64,000 nucleotides of DNA from Montifringilla adamsi (GCA_017590115.1 JAGGNK010013003.1:3034431-3098430), one strand, 5' to 3'. Numbered from the stretch's first letter, positions 11,301-25,800 are shown. Numbers and translations are program-made. Notes: a model not told the origin generated them from the letters alone.

Positions 11301-14300
11301 AAATTCATAGTGAGCTGACAGATGGGTGGGGTCTGACTGTCTCACTACACTGACAGTACAGAATAAAGACATGTGATATTTGTCTGATCCAAGAAATGGA
11401 GCAAGGACTCATAACAGAGACTTATACAGACTCAGGAACAGAGGAGAATGTTACACACAGTCCCATCAGTGGACATGAAGTAAAACTGACTGTTTTGGTG
11501 GCAGAGACTTGGGGGAATGGCTTTGCACACTCACTCATCCTGATTCTCAAGTACTTTCATTTCCTGTGAAGGTGCTGCCTCAACACTTAATTGGTAACAG
11601 CTCTTTACACTTGCAGATATCCTTAGATATTGATGAGTCCAGCCAGTAATCGCCCTCAGGTGTCCATGAGAGTTTGTCTGACTATGCCAATTTCTTTCCA
11701 ATCAAAGATTTTCCATTAGCATCAGAGAGACATGTGCTTGCTTTCTTCCCACATCTTGATTACAGAGCACAAATCCAGCTTATCAGGGAGTGCTCTTGGC
11801 AGGCAAGGCTCCTGTTAAACAGGCGAGTCAGCAGAGCCACAGCTTTGCAGGCTGTGGAGCTGCCATATCCTCCACTGACTTTAAACTCCTAACTAGAATG
11901 TACTACAATTTATCCTGCCCTCCAGCTGAGGTTATGGAGGGGCACTCTGCTCTTGGGATCATTATTATTCATTATTATTTTATAATGTCCCCTGGTATGA
12001 TTTTAACAGCTGCTTGCATGAAGGAATACATGAAAGTTAGGCCACCTTTGTGCCACCAGCACTGGGGACATGCCTCAGGAAAGGAGAGCAAGCACAGGAT
12101 GGTGCTGGGTGCCTGTGGCAGCATCAGCATTATCTCCCTGCACGCTGTGATTGGAAGTATCGCCTTTTAAACACTGAACTGAGCTAACCTACAGTCAAGC
12201 TTGGGTTTGGAGGCTGCAGACTTGGTAAAAGCTTGGAGAAGGCAAAAGTACACAATAATGCATAAAGTAAGATAATAGATTAACACCTTGCTAGAACACA
12301 TTAAAAGTCATTTCAGAAACAAAATTAAAACCCATCTAATTGGTGTAGTGAAAAATACTGTGGAAAATCAGTAGGTAAGGATATAGGCAATAGGCTGAGA
12401 AAGACAGGTGGAACTTCCTGTATGAATGTATTAGCAGTTGTAGCAGGAATCCTTTCTACAATCTCCTTTATAACAAAACCAACAAAGGCTTTTCCTCTTC
12501 AGCTTGTGTGTTCTCAGTCCTAGATCTTCTCTGAATCCCAACAGACTCTTCCAAATAACAATCATTCACATCTATTTTTATTTCATGGACAATTCATGAG
12601 TCTGCTCTTGTTCAATCTGTTTTAGAAACAGCCAGAGACCCACTGATCCTAAAATTCCAGAATATGAAAGGGTTGTGGAAAATATTCTGTATAATCTCTT
12701 GGGGTGAAAAACACAAGTGAAATGCAGCATGACTTTATTCCTCTCTTAGAGAAAAGAGGCTGTCTCTCACCTATTCCTATCAAACTGCACAGGGGCTCAG
12801 TACAACAGAGGCCTTGCTGGGTGACAGAAGAGGCAGGCAGGACTTGCCAGCCCTTCCCTGCATGTCTCTGAAGGGAGACGCTGCCCATTTGCAAAAGTGG
12901 ATGTGCAGAGCAGAAGGAAAGAGCATCCAAACCCTGTGAAGAGCAGCAGGGCACGAGGGAACCTGGGCAAGCATAAAATTTTGGTTCGGCTGCTCTGGCT
13001 GTCATTGTGTGTCATTATTGGCATTACTTTAGAGGAAAAAAGCTGATTTGCAGCTCAGTTGATCTATGTGCAAGACACTAAATAGTGGAGTATTCCTCAG
13101 GCAGAAGAGCATATGGATCATGAGGATCATGACAACCAGTACAGATTTGGCTGCATTAATCCAGAGGCACTACAAAGTGCACAAAGATCAGTCATTACTC
13201 CCTCTGCCCTCACCAAGGCACTCTTCTTTCCAACAGCCCTGCCTGTGACTTAAAATCCCACCTCTTGTCAGCTGGCTTGTCTTCTGAAAGTCATTTCTTC
13301 CTCTCCCCAAGGAAGGACATCAGAAGGGAATCTGTGATTGCAAGAGCAGAGAAAGGGCCCGTAACAGGCAATAGAAAAGAAACTGCAGAAAGTTGTCCTA
13401 AGGCCTCAAATAATTGCATACAAAGATAAAATGTGAGGGTCTTCACACATGTTATGTGCAGGACAAGTAGCACTCAACAAATTTCTGCCATGCCAAAGGT
13501 CACCGGAACTCTTTGGGTGTCAGCAACACTACTTGAGTATGTGAAAAAATATTTAAACCCCACTGGATTTACCGTGGTGGTTTTAACAATAGATCTACCA
13601 GATCCAACAGGACAGATGGGCTCACAGTGCAGGGTAGTAGGAATAGTCAACAAAAAAGGGAATTCTTGGCAACATCTACTATTCTAAAGAAAATCAGTAT
13701 ATTCTAGCACTTCAGTGTTCATCTGCAGAACAACAACTATGTTCTAGTAAATTACATTAACAATTAATGTAAAATTGGCATAAGTGCTCTAAAATATTAA
13801 AATTTTCATTGGCATGAATAGATGTTCTGCAATCAGCTTTATAGATGTTACAGTAAAAAGAACTGGATTTCATAAAGCCCTGAATAATTACTGATCCCTT
13901 GCTAAAAAGTAGGAGATCATTTACAACAAATAGGCTAACAAAAGAACATGACAAGCCAAAAACATCCACTTACAGACAACATACAATAGGCAGAGTGTTA
14001 ATCAGAAAAGAGAAGTTACTCAGGTCAGGGTGAACCTTTTCATGGAATAAGACATTGCTATAGGTACCAGGCAAGTTGTTTAACCTCTATCTCAAAACCA
14101 ATAGAGGACTTGTCCAGTATTCACTGAAATTACACATCTAACTTGTAAATTATACACTATAAGGACAAAACTGATGTTAGATACTGTCATGTAGATATTA
14201 TATTGTAACCTGAAAGAGGTCAGTCAGTGATGAAGTGATTCTGTACTAAAAATAACAAGCAATCATGCACTCCAAAGCCAGGTAGCTATAAAATGCCAGC

Positions 14301-15983
14301 CTTTTCTCTTCCCTTCCATTATTTCCTTTCATCTGATGTTAACCATAGCTCCTTTTCATACTGTTTTGCAGTATTTTCATCCAATTCCAGAATATACATC
14401 ATCACAAAGTTTGCATGATACATTAAGCACATATTGGGATTGTTAGAACACTTGTTACTCTAATAACCAGAAGGTCATTTTATGTTCCTTTTTACACTGA
14501 ACACAGTGAAAAGGAGGAACATCAAACAGTTTATTTGATATATTTATGGATTTAGCATAATTACAACCATTGCAGTTACTACAGAGCCTACAGAGCTCTT
14601 TCTTTCCTCACTGTGTAATGACAAATTACTGGGCACACAAAATTCTACTGTCTGCCAACAGATGTAGTAGACAGGTACAAAGGTTATTAGGAACTTGCAG
14701 ATATTCCAGAGTTAGGGCTGCATCCAAATCATCTGAAAATGAGGCCTACAATCCTATTTTTCTCCAAAAGAGTAGAGCTTTAGGAATGCAATTTCCCCAG
14801 CAGCCTAGCAAACCAGTCTCTCAAAATTTCTTACACATCTGTGTTTGCTTTTGCTCCATAAGTACTTTATAAAAGGTCTTTAAATTGAACTCTGACTGAT
14901 TTGTTTTGGGGTGGTTTGGTTGGGGAATTTTTTTTATGCTTTGGCAGTTCTACTTTCTTTACTGTTAAGATGCAAGACTGAAAATATTCTGAGGATGGAG
15001 AAAAAAAGTCTGAAACTTCTCATTCAAATAATGATATGAATGCAAACAATTCTGTTTGATTTATCAGTGACCCATCTTACAAACTGCAATATTATATTAA
15101 GGTACAAGAATCAACTGTAAACCAGTCAGCACTTTGGGAACCAGGTAGAAAAGATGCTTCCCACTTCTGGTTCCCAAGATAACTTGGCAGGTTTAATTAG
15201 AGTGTCTGTGCTGGTTTTGGATGTAATCTAGGATCTAACAAATTCCATTCAAACTGGACTAGCAGGTGGAGGTGGCCTGGTCTATCAGTGCACTTTGACA
15301 TCATACAGCTTCAAGAATTTGAAATAATCCAGTTTGCAATGTCACTTCCTAAAGCTGTGAACTCTTAAACATTGAGAACACTTAAACTTTGAGACTAAGC
15401 CCAAGAAAGGAGGAAAACTACCCCACACACAATGATTTTTAAAAGGTAAAAGTCTCTTGATTGCTAAGAGGTGTGTTTCTCCAGAAGAAGCTCTGGAAAA
15501 GATGGAAAACACTGATACTCTAAATGAATACCCCAGTGCTCAGTCACTAGAGCTCCAAAATATCAATCTGTGAGGCCTCCACCAAGATAAGCCCATTTAT
15601 TCTTTGTGCCCTGGGAGTCACATGACTTAATAGCTCTTACAAATAGAAAAGAAGACGTAACTGGCTAAGACATAACTTTTCCCCAGTTTTAAGGCACACG
15701 TGGTTGGGGTTTTTTTCCTAAATTTTAAATAATTTTTATTATCTTGGTTGTTTCTATTAGTACTTAAATATACCTCTTCTACACCAGCTGTTTGTGATCT
15801 AAGTAAAAATGTGGGAATAAAGGCTAAGGAGGGAAATTAAACATAAAAGGAAAGGAGCAAAATTTACCCAAAGGGTTCAGATTTATACCTTGGATAAATG
15901 TGTGGCTTATTATCATTATATCTCAGTGTTTGGTTTGGTTTGAAATAGATCTTATCAGGGTGAAGTTTCTTCCATTCCAACTC
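8346..15983. other. Unique noncoding sequence
   Basis: No gene, RNA gene or transposon is supported in this 7.6-kb stretch. Short open frames (up to 126 codons, for example 11790-12170) have no domain or splice context. A short ATT-rich tract lies at 11961-11980. A stretch near 10440-10580 looks like a possible conserved noncoding element and is listed separately. Confidence 0.55.
10440..10580. promoter_or_regulatory. Possible conserved noncoding element
   Basis: Balanced-composition unique sequence with short AT-core motifs (GATTTAGGAATGAG, TCATTAAAGT, CTTTATAAGC) and no simple repeats or stops pattern suggesting coding. This resembles vertebrate conserved noncoding elements in texture only. 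The call is an impression and needs cross-species alignment. Confidence 0.2.
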
Positions 15984-16000
15984 TTTTTTTTTTTTTTTTT
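15984..16000. repeat. T17 homopolymer
   Basis: Seventeen consecutive T. No retrotransposon body with matching orientation is recognisable beside it, so I treat it as a simple homopolymer rather than the tail of a retrocopy. Confidence 0.9.
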
Positions 16001-18399
16001 ATCTCAAAAGCTATTGTTTGTTTAGGGAATGCTGCATTAGCCCTATTTTTCATAGGCCACTGCTAAAAATGTCTTCCTCAATCTCTTCATGCTCTTTCCT
16101 CTAACCAGCTGGGCCATAATGAAAAAGCACCTCGGGCTGATGATGTGCTATCAATAACTGTGCAGTTCAGTTTCAAACCCCTATTAAATCTTTTTTGTAG
16201 CACTGGCACTATTACTTTCCCTCTGTTCTCACTTTATCAACCTCTACTTTAGCTGCAGTGGGTACATTTTTTCCCTTTATGTTGCCTCATTCCAAGGCTG
16301 GATCCTCAGGCAGTGTCAACCGGCCTATCCCCATTTCCTTTTGGCCTTCCAACACAGAACCTGGCTGAATGTATTTTTCTAATTTTGTGTGTCAAGTTTT
16401 CTTTTCTTATAGCAGCAATTAATATTTCTCTGTTAAAACAACTGGAGTGATTTTCTATCACTTGACTGATTTTTCTCCCACACATGGTTCTGACCAGCAG
16501 AAATGGACCGAGGGCATCATCAGTGATTAGACTGGATATGTTAATATCTTTCAAGTTTTTGCCTTCATTGTCATTACTGCCATGTCTCATGGTGCTAAAA
16601 GTGAGCTAAAATTTCAAGACCTTAAAATTAAATTTCCATCCAAACTGAAACTTTTCATTGAGAAAGTTTAATTCACTTAAAAATCACATAAACATGCAAA
16701 GTGCATCCTGCCATCTTTCAAGGATCACCACATTACTTGGATCAAAAAACAGGAAAACATAATTCAACAGAAAAATAAATTAAGTTTTTAAGTTACTGTA
16801 AATTTCTCAGTTTCAGCATATGCTTTTATAAATCTGTATCATTAAATAAAAATGATTCTGTGCAATTTGGCAGTTTTGGTACTTTCAACATGCCAAGAAT
16901 CCTAGGTATGGGAGACTTGGATGATAGAGATATAATCTTAGGCTTGATATAGAAAACAGAGGAGGAAGTTTCTCTCACGACTATGAAAAGAGATGGTAAA
17001 ATGGAATATAACATTGTAATAGGAAAGTTCACTGAAATAGTTGCATAATTTACTAGAGAAAAGACACAGTACAATCAGGAAATCAGAAAGTAATTCATTT
17101 AAGCAGATATGGGAAATGAGATGTAAGAGCAGCAGAACACTGATCAGGGATAAAAGGAGGGAGCCCAATTGCATTAAAATTGAGAAAGATAAAAGAGCAG
17201 AATAATTGCTAAGGAAGTTCTGTATTTCTAGGTCTTGTTTAAACTGTTTTCATTCCATATTGTATTCCACAAGAGCAAGCAAAAATCTGGGGCAGCAGCA
17301 AAAAGCAAGCCAGCTATGAGAAATTGAACAGAAAGCAATAAAGACAGAAGGTCCAATGATTATATTCAGCATATTGGAGAAATTCCTCAGGGCATACACA
17401 AAGAAACAGCAGCACAAAGACGTGGGACTGTGCAGAAAGCGCTCTTGATTAACCACACCTATTCCATAAACAGCCAGGCAAGGAGCAAGTTTCACTCATT
17501 GAAGCAAATCTAAAAAGATTTAGGGGGATTTAGTACCAGAGAGACAAGCAGATCCTCAGCTACATGAACTGACCCACCACCCTGCAGTTTAAGTTCCCAA
17601 ATTGCTGGTTTTGCCTGCTCCTTGACAATTTGTGGCATACACACACTGAAAAGAGAAAACCCTGTACAGGTATTTTTACATATGCTTGCAGAAACACCTC
17701 TCCCATCGATCTCCCAAGGTGTTAGAAAACACATTTTATTTCAAGGAACAGTGCAATGAATTTCCTGAAAAGTGTCCTCTTCCCTGACACACCATACTGC
17801 CTGCATGGCCTGCAGATGGAGGTGGAGATTAAAGTAAAAACACTAGAATCTTTGTTTCAGGGAAGAATTGTCATGTTGTTTTTTCCTTTCCCTATTCCAG
17901 AGGTAATCATCAATACTCCCCTACAATGTTCCTTGTAGACTACATATAAGGTTCAACTGTGATTTTTCCAAAATGGCTCATTTCCCTCCTGTCTTTCTAG
18001 TCTCAGGTGTGGGTTGGTCTCCCAGCTTTCTGCTGGATTTGCAGCACAGCCCTGCACGTGTCACTCACTGACCCAAACACAAACAGGCCTCTCAAAAACA
18101 GCAAGAAGGAGGCTGCCTTCCTATGCAGGAAGTCCTCTGGGGCCAAGGGATGACAATCACGAATTGCTTCAGGGCTAATATTATACTGAGCAATTTTCTA
18201 ATTATTCTAATCATGTCTTTGAGATCCTTAATTAAGTGTGTTTCCAGAGTACAGTTTGAAGCTCCTTTTTCCTGGCACATCCTCTAGCTCATCAATAGAC
18301 TTGTGGGAAGTAGCTTTACTACCCATAAGTAGAAAAGAGTAATATTTCTGTCATTGCCTCCGAGGAAAACAAAAGAACAGAAAATAAACACATGCACCG

Positions 18400-18560
18400 T
18401 TTGTATTTAATGACAACAGGGCATTAGCTGGGAACAGAACTGAACTCAAAGCGCTCCAGACAAGGCTCCACCAAGCCCTGTAATGTTACTGTCAATTAAA
18501 GTGCTGGCTCCTTTACCATTTTTCAGACTGCTCTCTTCAAGGCTTTTAAATCCATAGCTT
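18400..18560. promoter_or_regulatory. Possible conserved noncoding element
   Basis: Unique, non-repetitive sequence with homeodomain-type AT cores (TATTTAATGACA, GTCAATTAAAGTGC) set in mixed-composition DNA and no coding signature. The texture resembles vertebrate developmental enhancers. This is an impression from sequence character, not an alignment. Confidence 0.25.
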
Positions 18561-19114
18561 GAAAGCCAAAGGCCCTGCACTTAAAAAACTTGTGCATGAA
18601 TGTTGCTATGTCCCTTTATTAATACCCCCCCCTGACTGGCAAGAAAGACATGGACCTTGCTTCTAATGTGATCTCCTTTTAGATTTTTCCTTTTAATACC
18701 CTCTGAACTTCTGCTGACTCACTGTGTTTCTTTATGGGAGATAGCAAGCAGAGCTTCTTCATCATTAGTGTCCTTTGATCCTGCTTTCTGTCTTGCCTGC
18801 CTGTCCCTCATCTGTCCTGTACATCCTCTAAGTGCCCTTTGATCTCTTGCCACTCATCTCCCTCTTTCATTCTTGGACTAGGAAAAAAGCTGCCTATTCC
18901 AAATTTTTATTTCCAAATTTACAGGTGGACCTCTCCTTTTGAAATAACCTCTGCATCAACTATAATTTCTAATGGCTTGAAAAGTTATTTGTTTTGTCTC
19001 TACAAGCTTCAGTTTCTTTTCTTTCACCTCCAGCATTATTTCCTTTGTTTTTGATGGCAGGTTTTTCCAACCTATGACTTGTTTTGTTCTTACATATGCT
19101 ACCCTGAGATATAA

Positions 19115-19130
19115 ATGTATGTATGTATGC
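19115..19130. repeat. (ATGT)n microsatellite
   Basis: Short ATGT/GTAT tetranucleotide run followed by GCATG. Four units or fewer, probably of no consequence. Confidence 0.7.
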
Positions 19131-19597
19131 ATGAGATATCTGGAAAGATTGCAAGCATTTCTTTTACCTCTATACTTTTATTCTCATTTATTGGAAGGCA
19201 GCTGGGGAGTTTGGTTTGGAACCTGGCACCTCTCAGCTGGACCACAGGTGCTGCACATGCACTTCTCACCTAAATACTAGCTGAAGGAAGGTGCAGGAGT
19301 GACAGACATCCAAATTAATCAAATATTCTTACTTTGAGTGCAGAACATGCACCATCCTCTTGAAATGCTACTACTGAAGTAGCATTTACTGCTATTTACC
19401 AAAGAATTCTCATTTCACTGCCTGAAGGCTCCCAGTGTCACCAAAGTTTGTATTTTATTTTACTCACAGAAAGAGCACAGCAGAAGGTCAGCTCTTTCTG
19501 TAGGAAGCCATGAAGGGTAGGTGTGCCTCCTGCATGCCTACCTGACACCTTTACCCTTTCCCCACAGAGCCTTGAAAATCCAAGTTGGTGATCCCAC

Positions 19598-19618
19598 AAA
19601 AAAAAAAAAAAAAAAAAA
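19598..19618. repeat. A21 homopolymer
   Basis: Twenty-one consecutive A. The sequence 5' of it on the plus strand is not a recognisable gene copy or SINE, so a retrotransposed tail is possible but unsupported. Confidence 0.9.
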
Positions 19619-22600
19619 TCACAGAAAGCTCTTAACAGCAGGGGGAACATGAGGAAGGACCGAGGATTTTCTGTGATTTTCACACATGAAAAGAAAGAGC
19701 TGCACTGTCTGAAGCCTGCTGCAGCCTCCAAGATAGATTTCAGTGCAATCTCTTGCTCCCACAGCTCTTGAAGTCCCTCCCAAGCAGCTTCTTGGATGAA
19801 GCACCTTTTCCTTCCCATGCTTCCTACAAAATTTTATGTGCCATAACTCACCTCTGGAATACCACCCCACCAGGCTTGCTAAAATCTTGATAAATCAGTG
19901 CAAACAAACTGGCTGTGAACACTACAGCACTTGAGAGCTCAGCTCTCCCTTCCAGTCATAAACCATGTCCCAGTAAGTTCCTCCACTTTCATGAAGGTTG
20001 GGATGGACAGTCCTACAAAGGAGGCCACTGAACTTCCACCAAAAATGCTCAGACAGCATTTCCCTGTAGCACTAGAAACATAGAAATAAATGTCCCATGG
20101 ATCAAAACCAGGAGAGACATTCAGAGTACAGAAAGTCCCACCACTCTCCCTGGCAAAACATGGACCCACACTCTTTCTTCCAATGATTTTAAAGATGTTG
20201 CCCTTTGCTTTTAGGCATTTAATACACACTGTTCATGTGCCACTTCCAAATCTCAAGTCTCTCTATACATTTGCCTATTTTTTCTGACTTAATTTTCACC
20301 TGTTTTCCCATCAGGATGTGTAGGTGCTCAGTACAGGTTGATAGAAAATATCCAACTCCATTACTTTAAAAATTCTAATTTTTCAGTGCCAGTAAGCATG
20401 ACACCTCCAATGGAGTCATTCAAAAGTCTTTTTTAAACAGCAGTCTGAGGAGATGACTTTCAAACTTTTTGTCTGCCACATACTTACTGTGATGCCTGAC
20501 AGAGAAAAATGTGTGCTGGCAACGCTGCTTAGTCCACACTAAGGAAAATTGAAATGATACTTCTAAGAAGATTAGTTAGTGATCAATAGCGACAGGTAGC
20601 TATAAACACAGTAATGGAGACCCTCTCATATTCTCTCTCATCTGGTGCAGCCCTCCCAAAATTACATTTCAGGAAAATTCATTTGTTCCAACTCCCACTC
20701 TGGGCAAGTTCCCACAAAAACAACACAAGACAGAAAAACAAAGCCAAAAAAATGTCCCATAAAGAGAAATATGAACAGCTGCAATGGTAAACAAAACCAC
20801 ACTAACCCAGCTGTAAAGGAAAGGAGAAGATTTTCACAAAGGGCATTTTGAAGTCCATCGAGTAAAATAAGAAGCTGCTCCAAATGGAATCTTCTCTGTT
20901 GGAAATGAGTAACTGTAGAGTAAGAGGTCTCAAGAGACAGGAAGACCAAAGGCAGGAGACAGGAGAAAGTTTATGTACAAGCTGGAAAACACTTCTGGCA
21001 AATGCCTACAGGTTTGGCCACTAAGAGTCAAGATTCTGCTTTTTTTTCATGACATATTTATCACTTAGTAATGCTGTGCTCCCAAAAGCATTCTCAATAA
21101 AAGCAAACCATGATTCTATCTGAAAATTTCCCATTTCTTAACTTATTAAAAAAACCTTTCCTAAATAAGAGGTCAATTTTTGTGCATGTTTTGTTGTGTA
21201 TAAAGATGCCATTCCTCAAAAAAACGCCACTTGAAGGTACAGATTTTAAATTCAGGAATGTTAAGCAGTTAACATACAGATAATGACAGAATCAGGACCA
21301 CTGCATAAATATCAAGTCTATCTTTGAGGGGAAATTCAGGACTGCTAATCCAAGCACTCTTAGGCATAACTTAAAATACAAAAAGACCCTATCAGAAAGT
21401 AAATTGTCATTTATAGTTAATGTTGTTTCTCATTAAAAGGGCATAACTGTAAATTTATAGAAAGCAAATAGACATAAGCAAATAAGAAATCTAAATATCT
21501 TAAATAAGCTACAAAAATTAAATCAAAATGTGCTAATTAAAGTGAAACTTCATTAGCCAATTATTTTATGGTCAGAATATAAGGGTAATAGTATTACAAC
21601 GAAGAAAAAATGCGGGTTTTTTTGGTTTTTTGGGTTTTTTTTGAATCATGGTAGAACTGACAATGCAGCACCATCAATTCAAAAAAAATTAACTTTCAGC
21701 ACTCAGTTTGGAATAGATAAGGCCCCAATCTGTATTTCCAGGGACATAAAAATTATCATTTAAATCAAGATATGCATGGACAGACAAAACCAACCTCAGT
21801 CTCTTAAAATAAAAGTACCACAAGGCTCAATGCCTTTTGAAATCTTAGACATAAAAGAACTTCAACATTTCTTCTCTGTGTCCCTGCACCCAGAATAGGC
21901 TGAGTCTGTTCCTTACATTCCAGAATTTGAGGAAAAAATTGAAAGTTTGCCAGACTCCCCTTTATCATTCAAAACCTTCATTCTGTGTAGGAAATACTGT
22001 ACCCATTTGAAAAGTGTATCCATCAAGACTTCCTCTGCTTTTTATGTGGAAAAATACAGAATAAATGACATATGTAGTAGCAGTTCTACTCAATAGGTGA
22101 GGTAAGCAAATTTGGGTTGTTCTGGGAGTGATTTTTCTTCTGGATTTGTCCTACTTTTCACCTTTACAATCTGATAACCCTAGAACAGAGGTGCCACGCT
22201 GCTTCAACATTTCACTAACAGCCAAAGTTCTGGCTTTGGTCCTTGACAAAAACACTTCCTTTACTCACAGTTCCTAATCCACTTTTAAGGAAATGTTATC
22301 ACACAGAAAATCCTTTGCCATGGTGAGACAGCCCAGAGCTGCACTACCTTTGCTTTGCAGCCTCCCTTCCAACCTGTACTGTGAGTTTCCATGGAGATTT
22401 GTGAAGGAAGAACTATCCCTGCTATGTCAAATCTGAAGATCACAAACATTTTCCTTCCAATATTTAAGGAAATAGATCCAGAAGGACCATCTTGTCCTTA
22501 AGGTCCATTCCTTAATTCATAGTTCTGGCCTCTTGTCTGATCTTGGGAGAAGTTCACATCTTTGAGCTGCAGTTTCTCTTAAATTACTTATAACAGTTCT

Positions 22601-22799
22601 TCCCCTCTGCCACACTTTGTCTGTCTTGTATATTTTAAAGGTATGATATCCAGAACAAGGAGGCTCTGGCTAAAATTTTGCACCTCACTTAGAGAAGAGG
22701 AGAAAAAGATCGGAAACATTCTTAGTTTGAGAGTTCGCCAAAGGAGCCACAGACTGGGTTTCACACCATTTAATGCCAGAATGATAGTTTCCTACAAGC

Positions 22800-23040
22800 A
22801 TGGTAAAAACTGCTGATCTGAGTCGAGTTCAAAGCAGAACCATCTTAATTATGGTGATATGTCTGCATGTTCAATCAGATAATGCTCAATAAATGATTAA
22901 AACTATTAACTGCATCTTGTAAGGCGCTGAAGGCACACAAAGCAAGACCAAATTGCATGCAAACATTACATGTGGTTTGAGTTCTTATTATACTTTGGGG
23001 AAAGCTGTATACACTGGCAATAAACTGATCTAAGATTTTT
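22800..23040. promoter_or_regulatory. Possible conserved noncoding element with homeodomain and octamer-like words
   Basis: Contains TCTTAATTATGGTGATATG, ATAATGCTCAATAAATGATT, ACTATTAACTGCATC and TTGCATGCAAAC within about 150 bases. Clusters of TAAT cores and ATGCAAA-like octamer half sites in otherwise complex, non-repetitive DNA are typical of vertebrate enhancers. No coding potential. Conservation cannot be tested here. Confidence 0.3.
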
Positions 23041-25554
23041 GGCTAATACCACATGGAAACTTTAAATAGCAGGGATTGAGGCAAAGGGAAGCGTCTAAAG
23101 AAACATTAAATTCCAACCATTCTATTCCAAAGGAATGTAACTCCTCCTTCTGCCTCAAATTCTTTATAGATTTTTGTCAACATCTTACATTTTGCACCCA
23201 TAATAAAGCAGTTTTCTCTTTCCTTAAGTTTGAAATACAATTTCTCTAAGGTTGTCTCTCAGCACATTTTTATCCTTTGATTTCTTTCTACACAACTTCA
23301 TCAAAGCAGGGCTCAGTAAATTGAGTCTAAAGAGCAGTGCAAGATGAAATGTTGCAGAAAATGAATATTCTCATTTCCCCCTAACATTGCAATATATATT
23401 AAAGATGAATTGGAAGAAAAAAAGTAATTTTATTTACCATGCTTAGCCTTGTTCCTACGCTTTGCTTAATGGAGATCGGGGTAGAAAGGCAGTTAAAAGA
23501 GCAGGTTTCACAATTTTATAACATTCTAATTTACCAACATTTCATGGTATAGAGGTAAAAGTTTGAAATTTACCAGTAAAACTACAAATCTATCTATTCC
23601 CCTTCCTCTTTAAAACAATGGATCTTTAGAAATAAGGATTATTTCCTTCCTTTCCTGTTGTCACCTCACCTGTATCCTTCTTCCCTTTCAAACCTATTAG
23701 TGTATTTTCATACTGTTACCTTCTCCAGTGTGTAGGGCTGGCAGTAAAAATCCTGCATGGGAAACATCAGAAGATTTTTGGAAGATACAAAGTGATGGGA
23801 ACATATTGAAAACTATTTTTCACAAAAGTTCACTAATGAACTGATCATTGCAGGGCCGTGCAACTTCCAAAAGGAAAGAGAGATGAGAATGGTAAAGCAG
23901 TTCAGTGTGTATTTTAGACTGCAGCACGGTACATTTATTTTGGCGCTTAAATTCCTCATTTCCCCAAGGACAGAGTGTGCACATCTCAAGTAATGATGCC
24001 CAGATGTTTCAAGGCTATGGCTTAGCAGTCAAGCTTCTTGTTGGTATAAACTGGCAGTTTCCCTGAACTCCCAGATGTGCTGTTGAAAGCTCACGAGCTA
24101 TTCCATCCACACCAACAGGTCTAGCACTCTGCCTAAGCCACTTTTGCAGCAATAATATTTACCACTTTGATTTTGAAATTTACTTCCTGGAAGTTAGGAG
24201 TATTTATCCAAAATACATTGCTCTGCACCCATGCATGCCATTAAAAGTCTGCTAGTGAAAGAAGATCTCCAAGGAGAGTGAACACTGCCAAAGCAAATGT
24301 GATACCAAGTCAAGGAAATGCTTGCAGGATTCTTTCAGCACCCACCAAGCTTTAGTGTCAACATATTTGAAATCACTGCAATTAGCAGCAAGTGAGGCTT
24401 CAAGATTGTGATGTAGGAAAACATCCTAAAAGGATGGAGGGACATTTCTTCACTTGAAAAAATGATTAGAGAAGAAGCGAGCAAGCAGCACATGGCATTT
24501 CCAGAGTTACACAAGTTTAGCAGAAAGAGCTGCTCCATTAGTTCACTTAATAGAACATTCTGTCACCCCAGCTTCCTCTGAGGCTGTGCAGAAGAAAAGA
24601 GGAATTCTTTTCCTTTAAATAGAATCAAAGTCTATTCAAAGAAGAATATATAAAATAATGTAATTATTCTGAGGCAGAGTTTGTAGCCAGAATTGCTAGG
24701 GCTTGGCCTATATTTTAGGACAAATTTAAGGCCATAATCAGTATATGTGTTCAAACCTAGGGCAGCTTATATGGAAAATAGACACTTCTTGATTTCCAAA
24801 GGAAAGGGATTTACTATTTTTTTAATCTCTAAAGACCACTGAAATTCTACAGGCAGATGAAATTCATTTGTTTATTTCAGTCACCATAGAATTCAAATAT
24901 GAAGGTACCTTCTCTTTTCTTAGATTATCTAAGCCCATATCAGACAAAATATATCCAACTCTCTTAATGACATAATGAAAAGGAAGGTGAGATCAATGGG
25001 GACAAAGGGGAAATGGAAGGGGAGAAGGGGGAAGACAAGAATAAATGTGGAAAACATTATTTGCAATAAAGATTAAAAAGGAAAACCACTCCTTGAATTA
25101 AGAAGCAATATTTAACCAAGCAGTAATTTCATATTCTCATAGGAAAACATAATTATTCACACAATGCAAAGTTTTGAAATAATGTTATTTGCTGTAACTC
25201 TTGATTTAAAGCTAAATATCTCATGAGTTTTCATGAAATAAAAGTACTTTTTGTCTCATTTGCAAACAGAATCTTGAGCACCTACAAGACAGAGACTGGG
25301 CAGAGCATATGAGGGCAGGATTATCTTCCCTCTTATTTTCTTATTACCAATTTACTCAAAAGAAAATTATACTGGAAAGGTCATCACACTGGGGAAAGCA
25401 GCTCAGGGTTTTCAAGACCAACAAAACACACAAGCTTGCCATTTACTGTGAAAATTTAACAGTAATCCTTCTGAAAGAGCGAGTTTTAATCTTGCTGCCA
25501 TTGCAGCTTCTGAATTTCTACCTCTTCCTTGTTCTTTGATTTCCATTCAAATTA

Positions 25555-25800
25555 TTTAATGAAAGGATGATAAATTCTTGACCTTCCTCTCACGAGCATT
25601 CCCCTCTGACATTTGGTAATGCTCTCTGATAGGACAATGTGCCTGGCAGGGATTAATATTGTATATTAACCTTCTAAACTGAACCCACTAAAAGAATGTA
25701 AATTCGGCAAGCCCTCTTGCTGTACTTTCACCTTTTGATAATTCACCATTGATAAGATTTCTGAAGCTAATCAAGAGCTGGAAGTTTTCTTTTTCACGTG
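25555..25800. promoter_or_regulatory. Possible conserved noncoding element
   Basis: Complex unique sequence with CTGATAGGAC and TTGATAAGAT (GATA-type words), GGGATTAATATTG, and a run of mixed-composition DNA lacking simple repeats. It also ends in TTTTTCACGTG, which contains a perfect CACGTG E-box at about 25795-25800. Enhancer-like texture only. Confidence 0.27.

Noticed and set aside
19438..19870. Overlapping minus-strand frames of 83-126 codons
   Set aside because: The longer one includes a phenylalanine run from the A21 homopolymer and neither has a recognisable domain.
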